A stretch of 64,000 nucleotides of DNA from Corynebacterium lemuris (GCF_024919295.1 NZ_JANWTC010000008.1:62001-126000); one strand, 5' to 3'. Shown: positions 45,183-57,352, counted from the stretch's first letter. Made by a program: numbers and translations. The notes: generated by a model from the letters alone, not told the origin.

Positions 45183-48100
45183 TTAACGTCCGCTGCTCCG
45201 CCTGCTCACGCGCCTGCGGCCGCGGCCCGCGCGCTTCTCGACGCCACCTTCCACCACGTCCCGTTTCTCCTCACGCCGGGGCGCCTGCTCCGGCTGTGCG
45301 GGTGCGGTCTCCTGCGTCGTGGCGGTGGTGCGGCGCACGGCGCGCCGGCGTCCGCGTGCCCTGGTGGGCGCGCCGGAGGAGACCTCCTGCGGCTGCTCCG
45401 TCACCCGGCTCTCCGCGCGGGGGCTGGTGGAGCGGCTGACCCGACGGCGTCCGCGGCCACGCGGGCTGCTCTCCTCCTCAACCTCCCGGGTCTCCCGAAC
45501 CTCGGGCACCTTGATCATGGTTTCCTCGGCCCTGGCCACCGGGCCGGAGGGTGCCGAACCGGGGAAATCCTCCGGCTTCGGGCGGTGGTCCGAGCGGGAG
45601 TTGCCGCGGGTGCGGCGGCGACGGCGCGGGGAGGCATCGAAATCGGCGACCGCCTGCTGGAAGGTCTTCTCCCCGCCCGCAGTGGCTGGTACGTAGTCGG
45701 CACCCGAGGGTTCCTCGGGGTCGATCTCATCGGCCCGGTCCACGGCGGCGTCGACGATGGCTTCGATGTCGCTGCTGCCGGACTCCTCCACCACCTCGGG
45801 GGCCTCGGGGGCATCGGGGGCGCGGCCCCGGCTGGTGCCGCGGCGGCCGCGTCGGGACCGGCGGCGTCGGGAAGCAGTGTCGGGTTCCTCGTCGGTGACC
45901 ACGACTGCGGCGGCGAGTTCCTCGATGTCCGGGGCCTGTGCGTCCTCGGCCACCTCAGCAACCTCAGTCTCCGCCGGCTCCTCCTTGCGCAGGGCGGTGG
46001 CCGCCGGGTGGTGGGAGCCACGGCCGCGCTGACCGCGGGGCCGCTCCTCGATCTCGGGGTGCTCCTCAACCGGGTCCTCATGCAGGATGAGACCGCGGCC
46101 TGCGCAGTGCTCGCATTCGGTGGAGAAGGTGTCCAGCAGGCCGGTGCCCAGGCGCTTGCGGGTCATCTGCACCAGGCCGAGGGAGGTGACCTCGGAGACC
46201 TGGTGGCGGGTGCGGTCGCGGCCGAGGGCCTCCTTGAGGCGGCGCAGCACCAGTTCCTGGTTCTCGGGCAGGACCATGTCGATGAAGTCGACGACGATCA
46301 TGCCGCCGAGGTCGCGCAGCCGCATCTGGCGGACGATCTCCTCGGCCGCCTCAAGGTTGTTGCGGGTGACGGTCTCCTCGAGGTTGCCGCCGGAGCCGGT
46401 GAATTTTCCGGTGTTGACGTCGACGACGACCATCGCCTCGGTCCGGTCGATGACCAGGGAGCCGCCGGAGGGCAGCCAGACCTTGCGGTTGAGGGCCTTC
46501 TGCAGCTGCTCGTCGACACGGAACTGCTCAAAGGCGTCCTTGCCGTCGCGTTCGTCACGGTTGTAGCGCTGCACGCGGTCGAGGAGGTCGGGGGCGACGG
46601 ACTTCACGTAGGCGTGGACGGTGTTCCAGGCACGGTCGCCGTCGACGATCAGCGAGGTGAAGTCCTCGTTGAACAGGTCCCGGACGACCTTGACCAGCAT
46701 GTCCGGTTCCTCGTACATGGTGACGGGGCGGGCGCCGCGGGAGCTGGTCTCCTTGCCGGCACGTTCCTGGATGTCCTCCCAGAGGCGGTGCAGACGGTCG
46801 ACGTCGGCGGCGATGGCCTCCTCCGGCACGCCTTCGGCGGCGGTGCGGATGATCGCCCCGCCCTGGCCCGGCACAACGCGGGCGAGGATCTCCTTGAGGC
46901 GTCTGCGCTCGGGTCCGGGCAGCTTGCGGGAGATGCCCGCGCTGCGGCCGCCGGGCACGTAGACCAGGTAGCGGCCGGCCAGGGAGATCTGGGTGGTCAG
47001 GCGCGCCCCCTTGTGGCCGATGGGGTCCTTGCTCACCTGGACGAGGACCTGGTCGCCGGACTTCAGGGCCTGCTCGATGCGGCGGCCGCGGCCGCCGAGG
47101 CCTGCGGACTTCCAGTCGACCTCACCGGCGTAGAGGACACCGTTGCGACCCTGGCCGATGTCGATGAAGGCCGCCTCCATGCTGGGCAGCACGTTCTGCA
47201 CGCGGCCGAGGTAGATGTTGCCGATCATGGAGGCCTGCGCCTCGCTGGTGACGAAGTGTTCGACGAGCAGTTCGTCCTCGAGCACGCCGACCTGGGTGAC
47301 CACGCCCGGGTGGTCGTGGCGCTGACGTTCGCGCACCACCATGGTGCGTTCGACGGATTCGCGGCGGGCCAGGAACTCCGCCTGGGAGACGATGTGCTTC
47401 TTGCGGCGGCCCTCCTCGCGCATCTCGGTGCGGCGGCGGCGCTGCGCCTCCAGGCGGGTGGAGCCCTTGAGGGCGACGGGCTCCTCAGGCAGGTCCTCCT
47501 CCTGCTTATCGACGTCCACTTCCTCGACGGTCTCCGCTACCTCGGGGGTCTCCTGCTCCTCGGGGCCCCGGCCACGGCCGGCGCCGCGGCGGCCGCGTCG
47601 GCGGCGTCGTGAAGCAGTGGGCTCATCCTCGTCCTCATCCTCGTCCTCATCCCCGGTCTCCACCGCGGCAGCTTCCGTACCGGGGGCCATGAACAGCGGC
47701 ACGAACTGTTCGACGACGGATTCCTCCACCGGCTTCGGGGTGATCTCCGGGGTGACGTCCTCCAGGAGGTCCCCGGTCGGTTCCTCCTGCAGGAGGACAG
47801 CGAGGTCCGCCTCGACCCTCTCCTCGATCTGGGAGATCTCGTTGGCCACGTTCTTGCGGACCCGGTTGCGGAGCAGCTCCGCGCCCTGCGGGGCGTCCTC
47901 CGGTTCAGTCTCGGCCTGGGGGGCGAGCGCGTCGATGACCTGGCGGGTCTCTTCGGGGGCGAGTGCGGACTGGGCGACCTTCTTCAGGCCCAGGCCTGCT
48001 GCCACCTCGATGATCTCCCTCGAGGTCTTCCCCAGCGCCTTGGCCAGGACATGGACGCGGACCTTCTTCTCCAGCAGCTCGGGGTCGAGCTGCGGCTGCA

Positions 48101-48233
48101 CGGCCTGCACCTGCTCTGCCTGGGGCGCGGCGGTCTTCCGGGTTGCCTTGCGCGTGGAGCGGCGCTTCCTCGGCGCCGCCTTCTCCCCGCTGTCAGTGTT
48201 GTTTCGGTCGGTGGGTTCGGTGGATTCAGCCAC
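45183..48233 (-). CDS. rne: Ribonuclease E/G family protein with long extensions
   Basis: 1016-aa endoribonuclease central to rRNA processing and mRNA decay. The N-terminal 335 residues contain an IF2N-like segment (VRVHVLAKALGKTSREIIEV, about 58-105) and an acidic stretch (DEDEDEDEDEP). The S1 domain follows (NIYLGRVQNVLPSMEAAFID), then catalytic Asp motifs VVDVNTGKFTG and MIVVDFIDM, and the zinc-link CEHCAGRG. The last 270 residues are disordered, alternating acidic patches and RGRRRVSR-type basic motifs that may bind RNA. Start at ATG 48233. Orientation and neighbours match other corynebacteria. Confidence 0.96.
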   Translation of the reverse strand: MAESTEPTDRNNTDSGEKAAPRKRRSTRKATRKTAAPQAEQVQAVQPQLDPELLEKKVRVHVLAKALGKTSREIIEVAAGLGLKKVAQSALAPEETRQVIDALAPQAETEPEDAPQGAELLRNRVRKNVANEISQIEERVEADLAVLLQEEPTGDLLEDVTPEITPKPVEESVVEQFVPLFMAPGTEAAAVETGDEDEDEDEDEPTASRRRRRGRRGAGRGRGPEEQETPEVAETVEEVDVDKQEEDLPEEPVALKGSTRLEAQRRRRTEMREEGRRKKHIVSQAEFLARRESVERTMVVRERQRHDHPGVVTQVGVLEDELLVEHFVTSEAQASMIGNIYLGRVQNVLPSMEAAFIDIGQGRNGVLYAGEVDWKSAGLGGRGRRIEQALKSGDQVLVQVSKDPIGHKGARLTTQISLAGRYLVYVPGGRSAGISRKLPGPERRRLKEILARVVPGQGGAIIRTAAEGVPEEAIAADVDRLHRLWEDIQERAGKETSSRGARPVTMYEEPDMLVKVVRDLFNEDFTSLIVDGDRAWNTVHAYVKSVAPDLLDRVQRYNRDERDGKDAFEQFRVDEQLQKALNRKVWLPSGGSLVIDRTEAMVVVDVNTGKFTGSGGNLEETVTRNNLEAAEEIVRQMRLRDLGGMIVVDFIDMVLPENQELVLRRLKEALGRDRTRHQVSEVTSLGLVQMTRKRLGTGLLDTFSTECEHCAGRGLILHEDPVEEHPEIEERPRGQRGRGSHHPAATALRKEEPAETEVAEVAEDAQAPDIEELAAAVVVTDEEPDTASRRRRSRRGRRGTSRGRAPDAPEAPEVVEESGSSDIEAIVDAAVDRADEIDPEEPSGADYVPATAGGEKTFQQAVADFDASPRRRRRTRGNSRSDHRPKPEDFPGSAPSGPVARAEETMIKVPEVRETREVEEESSPRGRGRRRVSRSTSPRAESRVTEQPQEVSSGAPTRARGRRRAVRRTTATTQETAPAQPEQAPRREEKRDVVEGGVEKRAGRGRRRVSRRSSGR

Positions 48234-48438
48234 GGGTTCTCCTGTTGTTCCTCAGGGCGGTTCACTCCCCGGGCGCTGGCGAGGGGTCCTCGCCGCCGCC
48301 GCACAGGGGTCGCCTGCAAAGTTTCGTCGTTGTCTGCGGTATTGAGTTGTGCAACTTCTGGGGTACTGCCTCGAGCACCCCACATCAGGCCGGGGGCGAT
48401 GACAGCACAATCCAGCCACCATTGTCGCACACCAGGGG

Positions 48439-49194
48439 GTGGCCGTGCCGAAGCGCGTAGGGTCGGAGGCTGTGTCGGAAGAGTTGTCGCCCTACCGCGA
48501 GCGCACTGCCCTGCCCCTCGGGCGTGCGCTGATCCCCTCCGCCGGGGTCGGCGCCACGTTCACGTTCATCATGACCGGCCTGACAGTCCCCGCTCTGGTG
48601 GCCGCTGCGGTGACGGCCCTGACCGCCTGGCTGGTGCTGCCCCGCAGCTTCTGGTCCGGCGGGATGGACATGACCACCCTTTCCCCCGTGGATTGCTCCC
48701 GCTGGGACCGGGTGCGCCCGTTCCTCCCCGGTGCGCTGGCATTCGGGGCGGGACTGCTGCCCGGTGACGGGGTGATCGGCGAGGTACCCGTGTGGCCATT
48801 CTATTTCGTGGGCACCACAGCCGCGATGGTGTGGGCGGCCCGCGGGGGCGGGCGCCGCAGTGAGGTCGTGGGCCGGCGCCGGGCCCGGGCGGCCCTGGAG
48901 ACCACCCCGCTGGAGGAGGCCACCGCCACCCGCCTGCGGGCGGCCGCCGCACACCGGGAGGTGCTGCTCGGCCTGACCGCACTCGGGGCCATCGACGGCA
49001 TCCGTGCCCGGGTGTGGAAACTCGCCGAGGTCCTCAACCGGGAGGAGTCGGAGGTGCACGGAGAGGTCATCGCGCTGCACCGGCAGGGCGTGGTGGGGGT
49101 GTCCACGATCGACTCCGGGGCGGACACCTCCCGCCATCTGGTGGAGATCACCCCGGTGGGTGTGCGGGTGCTGGAGGAACTGCACCGGAGATGA
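48439..49194 (+). CDS. Membrane protein with C-terminal winged-helix-like domain
   Basis: 251-aa protein of unknown function. Residues about 30-140 hold three to four hydrophobic segments (TFTFIMTGLTVPALVAAAVT, VWPFYFVGTTAAMVWAA). The C-terminal 75 residues (IRARVWKLAEVLNREESEVH, LHRQGVVGVSTID, LVEITPVGVRVLEEL) have the helix-turn-helix plus wing layout of a MarR-like reader. Membrane anchoring of such a domain is unusual. Start at GTG 48439 after AGGGGG; GTG 48445 is close. It is divergent from rne and converges on ndk. Confidence 0.7.
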   Translation: MAVPKRVGSEAVSEELSPYRERTALPLGRALIPSAGVGATFTFIMTGLTVPALVAAAVTALTAWLVLPRSFWSGGMDMTTLSPVDCSRWDRVRPFLPGALAFGAGLLPGDGVIGEVPVWPFYFVGTTAAMVWAARGGGRRSEVVGRRRARAALETTPLEEATATRLRAAAAHREVLLGLTALGAIDGIRARVWKLAEVLNREESEVHGEVIALHRQGVVGVSTIDSGADTSRHLVEITPVGVRVLEELHRR

Positions 49195-49207
49195 GCGGAG
49201 ATGACGA

Positions 49208-49231
49208 AGGCCCCCGCACGTGGCGGGGGCC
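49208..49231. terminator. Bidirectional hairpin between the membrane protein gene and ndk
   Basis: AGGCCCCCGC-ACGT-GGCGGGGGCCT type stem (about ten base pairs, four-base loop) lies between the two convergent stops. Each side is followed by only two T, so it may be factor-assisted. Confidence 0.65.
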
Positions 49232-49249
49232 TTGAGCATGTTCCGGGAA

Positions 49250-49660
49250 CTACAGGTTCGGGAACCAGATGGAGATCTCGCGCTCGGCGGACTCCGGGGA
49301 GTCGGAGCCGTGGACGACGTTCTCACCGACGGTCAGGGCGAAGTCACCGCGGATGGTGCCCGGGGTGGCCTTGGAGACCGGGTCGGTGCCGCCGGCCAGC
49401 TGACGCCAGGCCTCGATGGCACGCTCGCCCTCGACGATGCCGGCGATCAGCGGCGCGGAGGTGATGAACTCGACGAGCTCACCGAAGAAGGGCTTGTCGG
49501 AGTGCTCGGCGTAGTGCTGCTCAGCGGTGGCGCGGTCGGCGACACGCAGGTCCAGGGCGGTGAGCTTGAGGCCCTTGCGCTCGATGCGGGCGATGATCTC
49601 GCCGACGTGGCCGTTGGTGACACCGTCCGGCTTGATGAGGATGAGAGTGCGTTCAGTCAT
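49250..49660 (-). CDS. ndk: Nucleoside diphosphate kinase
   Basis: 136-aa enzyme balancing NTP pools. [20 protein letters not shown] at the N-terminus and the active-site His segment [16 protein letters not shown] near residue 115 are diagnostic. Start at ATG 49660. It follows two small minus-strand membrane-protein genes and lies downstream of folC and valS in the conserved order. Confidence 0.98.
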   Translation of the reverse strand: MTERTLILIKPDGVTNGHVGEIIARIERKGLKLTALDLRVADRATAEQHYAEHSDKPFFGELVEFITSAPLIAGIVEGERAIEAWRQLAGGTDPVSKATPGTIRGDFALTVGENVVHGSDSPESAEREISIWFPNL

Positions 49661-49689
49661 GGCGAGGATCCTACCTGAGCAGGTGCCGC

Positions 49690-50430
49690 TCAGCGCGTTG
49701 AGGTCCCCGCCCCGGTATCCAGCACCTCGTGGCTGACGCCGGTCTCCAGGACGGTCCGCAGCCGGTCCGGGTCAATCTCCCCGTCGGGGGCGGTGCAGGC
49801 CCGCATCCCCTGGGTGCGGTCCTGGCCGAACTGCAGCCGCAGGCACACGAAATCATCACTGCGCCCGCTCGTCCCCTCGAGTTGGGCACGGGTGAGCTCC
49901 GGGTACACGGGGAGCACTTCGGCGGCGGCAGCCAGGCGGCACCGGGAGTCCGCGCAGTCCGGCAGCCGGAGGGTGACCATCCGGCCGGTGCGGTCGAAAA
50001 CGACCGCGGCCACCGGCGTGCCGGGGCCGGTGAAGGCGGCGGTGGCGTCGAAGACGGTGGCCCGGGTGTGTTCCGCCCCGGAGTAGTTGACCCCGTCGAG
50101 CCGGAAGAAGTTGGACTGTTTGCGGACGTCAACGCCGCCGGAACGGTTCTGGTCCTGGAGCAGGCCGATGAGCCGGGAGACCCCCACCCGGTCGAGGCCC
50201 TCGAAATCGGGGCGGACGATGACCTCGCCGACGCCCTTGTAGCCGACCCCACTCTGGTAGCTGACGTGTTCAGCCAGTCCGGCCTCCTCCGCCTCACGTT
50301 CGAACTTCGTGGCCAGCTGCCGGGCCTGCATGCCGTTGAGGGGGCCGCAGGCCACGAAGTAGAAGCCCCCGATGAACAGGGCCAGCGCCACGAGGAGACC
50401 CGCCAGCACGCGGAGGAGGATCGCCAGCAT
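49690..50430 (-). CDS. Hypothetical membrane-anchored protein
   Basis: 246-aa protein with one N-terminal membrane anchor ([20 protein letters not shown], about 5-25) and a soluble, probably extracytoplasmic remainder. Four later cysteines ([20 protein letters not shown]) may form disulfides. No recognised family. The stop of the upstream 106-aa membrane gene is 3 bases before its ATG, so they are coupled. Function unknown; the pair stands between ndk and the pirin operon. Confidence 0.72.
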   Translation of the reverse strand: MLAILLRVLAGLLVALALFIGGFYFVACGPLNGMQARQLATKFEREAEEAGLAEHVSYQSGVGYKGVGEVIVRPDFEGLDRVGVSRLIGLLQDQNRSGGVDVRKQSNFFRLDGVNYSGAEHTRATVFDATAAFTGPGTPVAAVVFDRTGRMVTLRLPDCADSRCRLAAAAEVLPVYPELTRAQLEGTSGRSDDFVCLRLQFGQDRTQGMRACTAPDGEIDPDRLRTVLETGVSHEVLDTGAGTSTR

Positions 50431-50433
50431 GGC

Positions 50434-50754
50434 TCAGCGTAGTTCGAGGACTGTCCGGCGGGCCTGCTCCGGGGAGGCGTCGCGGAACCAGAGCTGGACC
50501 TGGCGGATGGCGGCTCCCTCGTCGCCGCGGTCGAGCATCCCGCGCAGGGTGGCGCGCTTCTCCCCGTCGAGGACGATCTCGCCTGGCTGACGTTCCTCGG
50601 CGACGATTTTGAGGCCCATGACGAGGAACACCCCGGCGGCGAGGAGGGCGATGACGGCGGCGAGGTTCGAGACGTCGAAAAGCTTGAGGACGAGGGCCAC
50701 CACACTGAGTGCGGCGGCGAGTCCGAGGTAGAGGGCACGCATGTCATCCAGCAT
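50434..50754 (-). CDS. Small hypothetical membrane protein, 106 aa
   Basis: Protein with two closely spaced hydrophobic helices (LYLGLAAALSVVALVLKLF and AAVIALLAAGVFLVMGLKIV) followed by a charged soluble tail ending QARRTVLELR. No family recognised. Start at ATG 50754 (MLDDMRAL), after GGGGGCGGG; ATG 50742 or 50775 are possible. It is directly followed by the membrane-anchored 246-aa gene and shares its upstream region with the divergent pirin operon. Confidence 0.72.
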   Translation of the reverse strand: MLDDMRALYLGLAAALSVVALVLKLFDVSNLAAVIALLAAGVFLVMGLKIVAEERQPGEIVLDGEKRATLRGMLDRGDEGAAIRQVQLWFRDASPEQARRTVLELR

Positions 50755-50790
50755 AACCCGCCCCCGCATCATCATTTTGAGTATATATCA

Positions 50791-50804
50791 ACAACATCTG
50801 TTGT
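50791..50804. promoter_or_regulatory. Inverted repeat in front of the pirin operon
   Basis: ACAACA-TC-TGTTGT is a perfect 14-base dyad 12 bases before the pirin ATG, within an AT-rich promoter stretch (TTGAGTATATATC precedes it). Position and symmetry suit an operator, for example for a MarR- or TetR-type regulator, which is not encoded next to it. Confidence 0.5.
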
Positions 50805-50815
50805 AGAGTGGTGCC

Positions 50816-51838
50816 ATGTCCGTCACCGACCGCTTCCCCGTCGAGCAGGTCCTCACCCCTGCTCCCCCGCACTGCACCGATGGCGCCCGAGTCGAGATCA
50901 TCACATCCCGCGAGGTCCCGCTCGGCGGCCCACGTGCCATGACCGTCCACCGCACCCTCCCCCAGCGCCAGCGCAGCCTCATCGGCGCCTGGTGTTTCGT
51001 CGACCACTACGGACCTGACGACGTCTCCGTCTCCGGCGGCATGGACGTCGCCCCGCACCCGCACACCGGCCTGCAGACGGTGTCGTGGCTCTTCGAGGGC
51101 GCCGTCACCCACCACGACTCCGGCGACCAGCACGCCGTGGTCCTGCCCGGGGAGGTCAACCTCATGACCGCCGGCGCCGGCATCTGCCACTCGGAGGTCT
51201 CCACGCAGGACACCACGCTCCTGCACGGCGTGCAGCTGTGGACCGTGCTGCCCGACGCCGACCGCAACGGCCCCCGCCGCTTCGACCACCACGCCCCCGA
51301 ACCCGTCCACTTCGAGGGCGGCAGCGCGCTCGTCTTCCTCGGTTCCCTGCTCGGCTACGACTCCCCCGTCCACACCTTCAGCCCCCTGCTCGGCGCGGAG
51401 CTCCGCCTCGAGCCCGGCGCGGTGCTCATCCTCGACGTCGACCCCGCCTTCGAGCACGGCCTGCTTGTCGACGCCGGCCAGATCGACCTCGAGGGCGTAG
51501 TCGTCGCCCCCACCGAACTCGCCTACACCGGTGTCGGTGAGAAGCAGCTGCGCATCCGCAACCACGGCGAGACCCCCGCCCGGATGGTGCTCATCGGAGG
51601 TGAGCCCTTCGGCGAGGAGATCGTCATGTGGTGGAACTTCGTGGGCCGCGACCATGCCGAGATCGAGAAGTTCCGCCAGGAATGGCAGGGCCAGAGCGAC
51701 CGTTTCGGCGTCACCCGCGGTTACATCGGCAAGGATCCCGCCGGCCCGACCTGGCTGCCCGCCCCCGCGCTGCCGCATGCCGCCATCCGGCCGCGGCGCA
51801 ACCCCGATCCTGTCGCCCGCCCCGAAGAGAGGATCTGA
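50816..51838 (+). CDS. Pirin-family cupin protein
   Basis: 340-aa bicupin of the pirin family. The metal-site region PHPHTGLQTVSWLFEGAVTH and GEVNLMTAGAGICHSE holds the conserved His and Glu residues; HGVQLWTVLPD follows. Bacterial pirins may act as quercetin dioxygenases or redox sensors. The C-terminal cupin ends with a variable tail. Start at ATG 50816. It heads a three-gene operon with an acetyltransferase and an AhpD-like protein, suggesting an electrophile or oxidative-stress role. Confidence 0.9.
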   Translation: MSVTDRFPVEQVLTPAPPHCTDGARVEIITSREVPLGGPRAMTVHRTLPQRQRSLIGAWCFVDHYGPDDVSVSGGMDVAPHPHTGLQTVSWLFEGAVTHHDSGDQHAVVLPGEVNLMTAGAGICHSEVSTQDTTLLHGVQLWTVLPDADRNGPRRFDHHAPEPVHFEGGSALVFLGSLLGYDSPVHTFSPLLGAELRLEPGAVLILDVDPAFEHGLLVDAGQIDLEGVVVAPTELAYTGVGEKQLRIRNHGETPARMVLIGGEPFGEEIVMWWNFVGRDHAEIEKFRQEWQGQSDRFGVTRGYIGKDPAGPTWLPAPALPHAAIRPRRNPDPVARPEERI

Positions 51839-51840
51839 CC

Positions 51841-52149
51841 GTGATCACCCGCCTACCCGACCGCTTCGAGATCACCGTCGACAACCACACGGCCGGCCAC
51901 ACCGCCTACCTGGACCGCGGTGGGGAACGCATCTTCCACCACACCGAGATCGGCGGGGAGTTCGGCGGCCGCGGCCTGGCCGGGCAGGTCGTCGAGGCCG
52001 CCCTGAAGCAGACCGCCGAGGCAGGGAAAACCGTGGTCGCCGTGTGCCCTTATGTGCGAAAATGGCTGGAGAAGAACAACCCGGAAGACATCACGTGGCG
52101 CAAGCCCACCCCGGAAGAACTCACCTGGCTGAAGAAGGAACTCCCATGA
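51841..52149 (+). CDS. GNAT-like N-acetyltransferase, short YjdJ type
   Basis: 102-aa single-domain acetyltransferase-like protein of the short GNAT group. FHHTEIGGEFGGRGLAGQVV carries the acetyl-CoA loop (R/G-x-x-G-x-A/G pattern), and VVAVCPYVRKWLEKN is the typical end of the fold. The substrate is unknown. Start at GTG 51841, two bases after the pirin stop; its stop overlaps the ATG of the AhpD-like gene (ATGA), so the three genes are coupled. Confidence 0.88.
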   Translation: MITRLPDRFEITVDNHTAGHTAYLDRGGERIFHHTEIGGEFGGRGLAGQVVEAALKQTAEAGKTVVAVCPYVRKWLEKNNPEDITWRKPTPEELTWLKKELP

Positions 52150-52616
52150 CCCGCAAACCGCCGTACCTGGACAAGTTCTATCCCGACGTCTACAAGGCGC
52201 TGGGCCAGGTCTCGCGCCAGCTGCGGGTCCTCTACCCTGACGTCGACCTGCCGCTGAGCCTCATCGAGCTGATCAACGTGCGCGTCAGCCAGATCAACGG
52301 CTGCGGCACCTGCCTGTCCGTCCACGTGCCCGCGGCGCGCAAGGCCGGGGTGCCGGAGTACAAGCTCGACGCGGTGGCCGCCTGGCGGATGACCGACGAG
52401 TTCACCGAGCAGGAGCGCGCCGCGCTCGAGCTGGCGGAGACCCTGACGGTGCTGCCGAAGGACCGGGACAACTCGCAGGCCGGCGCCATCGCCTGCGATG
52501 TCTTCGCGGAGGAGCAGGTGGCGGCCCTGGAATGGGCGATCATCATGATCAACGCCTTCAACCGGGTGTCCATCGCCTCCGGCCACCCGCTGATCACCCC
52601 CCCGCTAGGGCACTAA
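52146..52616 (+). CDS. AhpD-like carboxymuconolactone decarboxylase family protein
   Basis: 156-aa all-helical protein with the AhpD active-site pattern INGCGTCLSVHVPAARKAGV: a CxxC pair with a His three residues later. AhpD-like proteins have peroxidase or thiol-disulfide activity. Start at ATG 52146. Last gene of the pirin operon; its stop overlaps the stop of the convergent DUF4233 gene by 4 bases. Confidence 0.9.
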   Translation: MTRKPPYLDKFYPDVYKALGQVSRQLRVLYPDVDLPLSLIELINVRVSQINGCGTCLSVHVPAARKAGVPEYKLDAVAAWRMTDEFTEQERAALELAETLTVLPKDRDNSQAGAIACDVFAEEQVAALEWAIIMINAFNRVSIASGHPLITPPLGH

Positions 52617-53044
52617 ATGTGCTGGGTGGTCAGCCAGCCGCGCTTCATCCGCTCGATGAGGGTGGAGCGCAGGTGCAGCAGGTACCACCACACGATGATG
52701 AAGATGACCGCGATGATGGCCACCGAGTAGTGGACGAAGAAACCGCCGACCAGGAGCACCACCTGGAGGGCCATGCTCACGGGCAGCGCCCACTGGAAAC
52801 GCTGCAGGAAGGCCATGACCACATGTGCCAGGCCGACGGCTGTGATGAAGCCCCAGTTGCCGGTGGTCCAGTGAGAACCTTCATCGACCTTGAGGATCAC
52901 GGTCAGCGAGAGCAGGATCGTGATCGCCTCGAGGATCAGGGTGCCGGACATGACCCCCCGGATGCCCTTGAGCGGGTCCTTCTCGGGGGCGTGGCCGGGG
53001 CCGAGGGGACTGTACTCGGGTTGGTTGGCGGGGGTGGGGCTCAT
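52613..53044 (-). CDS. DUF4233 membrane protein
   Basis: 143-aa protein with about four membrane helices (TLILEAITILLSLTVILKV, WGFITAVGLAHVVMAFLQ, ALQVVLLVGGFFVHYSV, IIAVIFIIVWWYLLHL). This is the DUF4233 family usually encoded just after folC in actinobacteria; function unknown. The ATG overlaps the folC stop by one base. Confidence 0.9.
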   Translation of the reverse strand: MSPTPANQPEYSPLGPGHAPEKDPLKGIRGVMSGTLILEAITILLSLTVILKVDEGSHWTTGNWGFITAVGLAHVVMAFLQRFQWALPVSMALQVVLLVGGFFVHYSVAIIAVIFIIVWWYLLHLRSTLIERMKRGWLTTQHI

Positions 53045-54593
53045 CAGGCGGGGTCCTTTCCGAACAGGGTGCGGGCCTCGCCCGCCGTGATCACGGAGCC
53101 GGTGATGACGACGCCGGCACCGGACTGGATGTCAGCGTCCTCGGCGAGTTCAACGGCCAGCTCGTAGGCGGAGGCGAGGTGCTCGTCGACGTGGACGCGT
53201 TCCTCACCGAAGATGTCCCGGGCGTACTCCGCCAGCTCATAGGCGTCGAGGGTCCGGGGGCTGGTGTTCTGGGTGATGACCACCTCGGAGAGGTAGGGCT
53301 CCAGCGCGATGAGGATGCCGCGGGCGTCCTTGTCGTCGAGGACACCGACGACACCGATCAGGCGGCTGAAGTTGAAGTCACGCTCCAGGGCCTGGCCCAG
53401 GGCGGTGGCGCCGTGGGGGTTGTGCGCGGCGTCGATGAAGGTGGTCGGGGTGGAGCGCACGCGCTCCAGGCGGCCGGGCGAGGCGACCTCGGCGAAGCCC
53501 TCGCGGACGGTGTCCAGGTCCAGGGGGCGGCCGGCGCCGGCACCGAAGAAGGCCTCCACCGCGGCCAGGGCGACCGCCGCGTTGCGTGCCTGGTGCTCAC
53601 CCGACAAGGGCAGGAAGAGGTCGTCGTACTCGCCGCCCAGACCGCGCAGGACCAGCTGCTGGCCGCCGACGGCGACGGTCGCGGAGACCACGCCGAATTC
53701 GGAGCCGGCGCGGGCGACAGCGGCGTCGACGTCCACGGCACGCTGCAGGATGACCTTCATGGCGGCCGGGTCCTGTTCGGCGACGATCGCGATGTTCTCC
53801 GCCGGGGTGAGCAGGTCATCGCTGTCCCAGCGGGATTTGATGATGCCGGCCTTCTCCGCCGCGATCTCCTCGATCGTCTCCCCCAGGTAGTCGGTGTGGT
53901 CGAGGCCGACGGGCATGATCACGGCCACATCCGACTGGATGACGTTGGTGGCGTCCCAGGTCCCGCCCATGCCCACCTCGACGACGGCCACGTCGACGGG
54001 GGCGTCGGCGAAGGCGGCGTAGGCCAGGGCCGTGAGCACCTCGAATTTGGACATGCGGACGTCGGAGCGGGCGTCGACAAGCTCGACATAGGGCTGGATC
54101 TCCCGCCAGATGCGCACATAGTCGCGCGGGTGGATCGGTGCCCCGTCCATACTGATGCGTTCGGTGACCAGCTGCAGGTGCGGGCTGGTGGTGCGTCCGG
54201 TGCGGCGGTGGAAGGCGCGCAGCAGCGACTCGATCATCCGCACGGTCGAGGTTTTGCCGTTGGTGCCGGCGACGTGGATCGCCGGGAAGGAGTTCTGCGG
54301 GGAACCCAGCAGGTCCATGAGCAGTTCGATCCGCTCGAGGGAGGGGTCGATCTTCGTCTCCGGCCAGCGGGTGTCCAGCTCCGCCTCGACCGCGGCGAGT
54401 TCGGCGAGGTCCTCCGGGGTGATCTCCACCGGCGCGGGCTTCTCGACGTCCTGCTCACCCAGGTCGATGTTCAGCTTCAGCCCCTGCTCCGTGATCTCCA
54501 CGGCCTCGTTGAGATCGGCGAGCTCCCGGGCGTCGGCGAGGTCCTCGAGGTCCTCGTCATCGGCGGCGTTGTCGAGGATCTCGTCTTCACGGC

Positions 54594-54597
<4 letters not shown>
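53044..54597 (-). CDS. folC: Folylpolyglutamate / dihydrofolate synthase
   Basis: 517-aa ATP-dependent ligase adding glutamate to dihydropteroate and folates. The P-loop [12 protein letters not shown] lies at about 110-121, [10 protein letters not shown] and [20 protein letters not shown] follow, and DAAHNPHGA opens the C-terminal domain. The first 80 residues are a very acidic extension (e.g. [20 protein letters not shown]) not found in most FolC proteins. Start at ATG 54597, overlapping the valS stop (ATGA). Confidence 0.95.
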
Positions 54598-57293
<2,696 letters not shown>

Positions 57294-57315
57294 CATAGCG
57301 CCCCCGGCTGCAGCC

Positions 57316-57346
57316 TTGACCCTCACGTGACGTCAGGGTTCATGAT
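57316..57346 (+). promoter_or_regulatory. MerR-type promoter with 19-base spacer
   Basis: -35 TTGACC (57316-57321) and -10 CATGAT (57341-57346) are separated by 19 bases, the abnormal spacing typical of promoters that MerR proteins untwist. The spacer carries the dyad ACCCT-N11-AGGGT (57319-57339). The MerR ATG is 6 nt past the -10, giving a leaderless, autoregulated transcript. Confidence 0.7.
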
Positions 57347-57352
57347 GTGAGC

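Noticed and set aside
48345..48356. AGTTG-TG-CAACT dyad upstream of rne
   Set aside because: Short arms and no clear promoter alignment; such dyads are frequent by chance.
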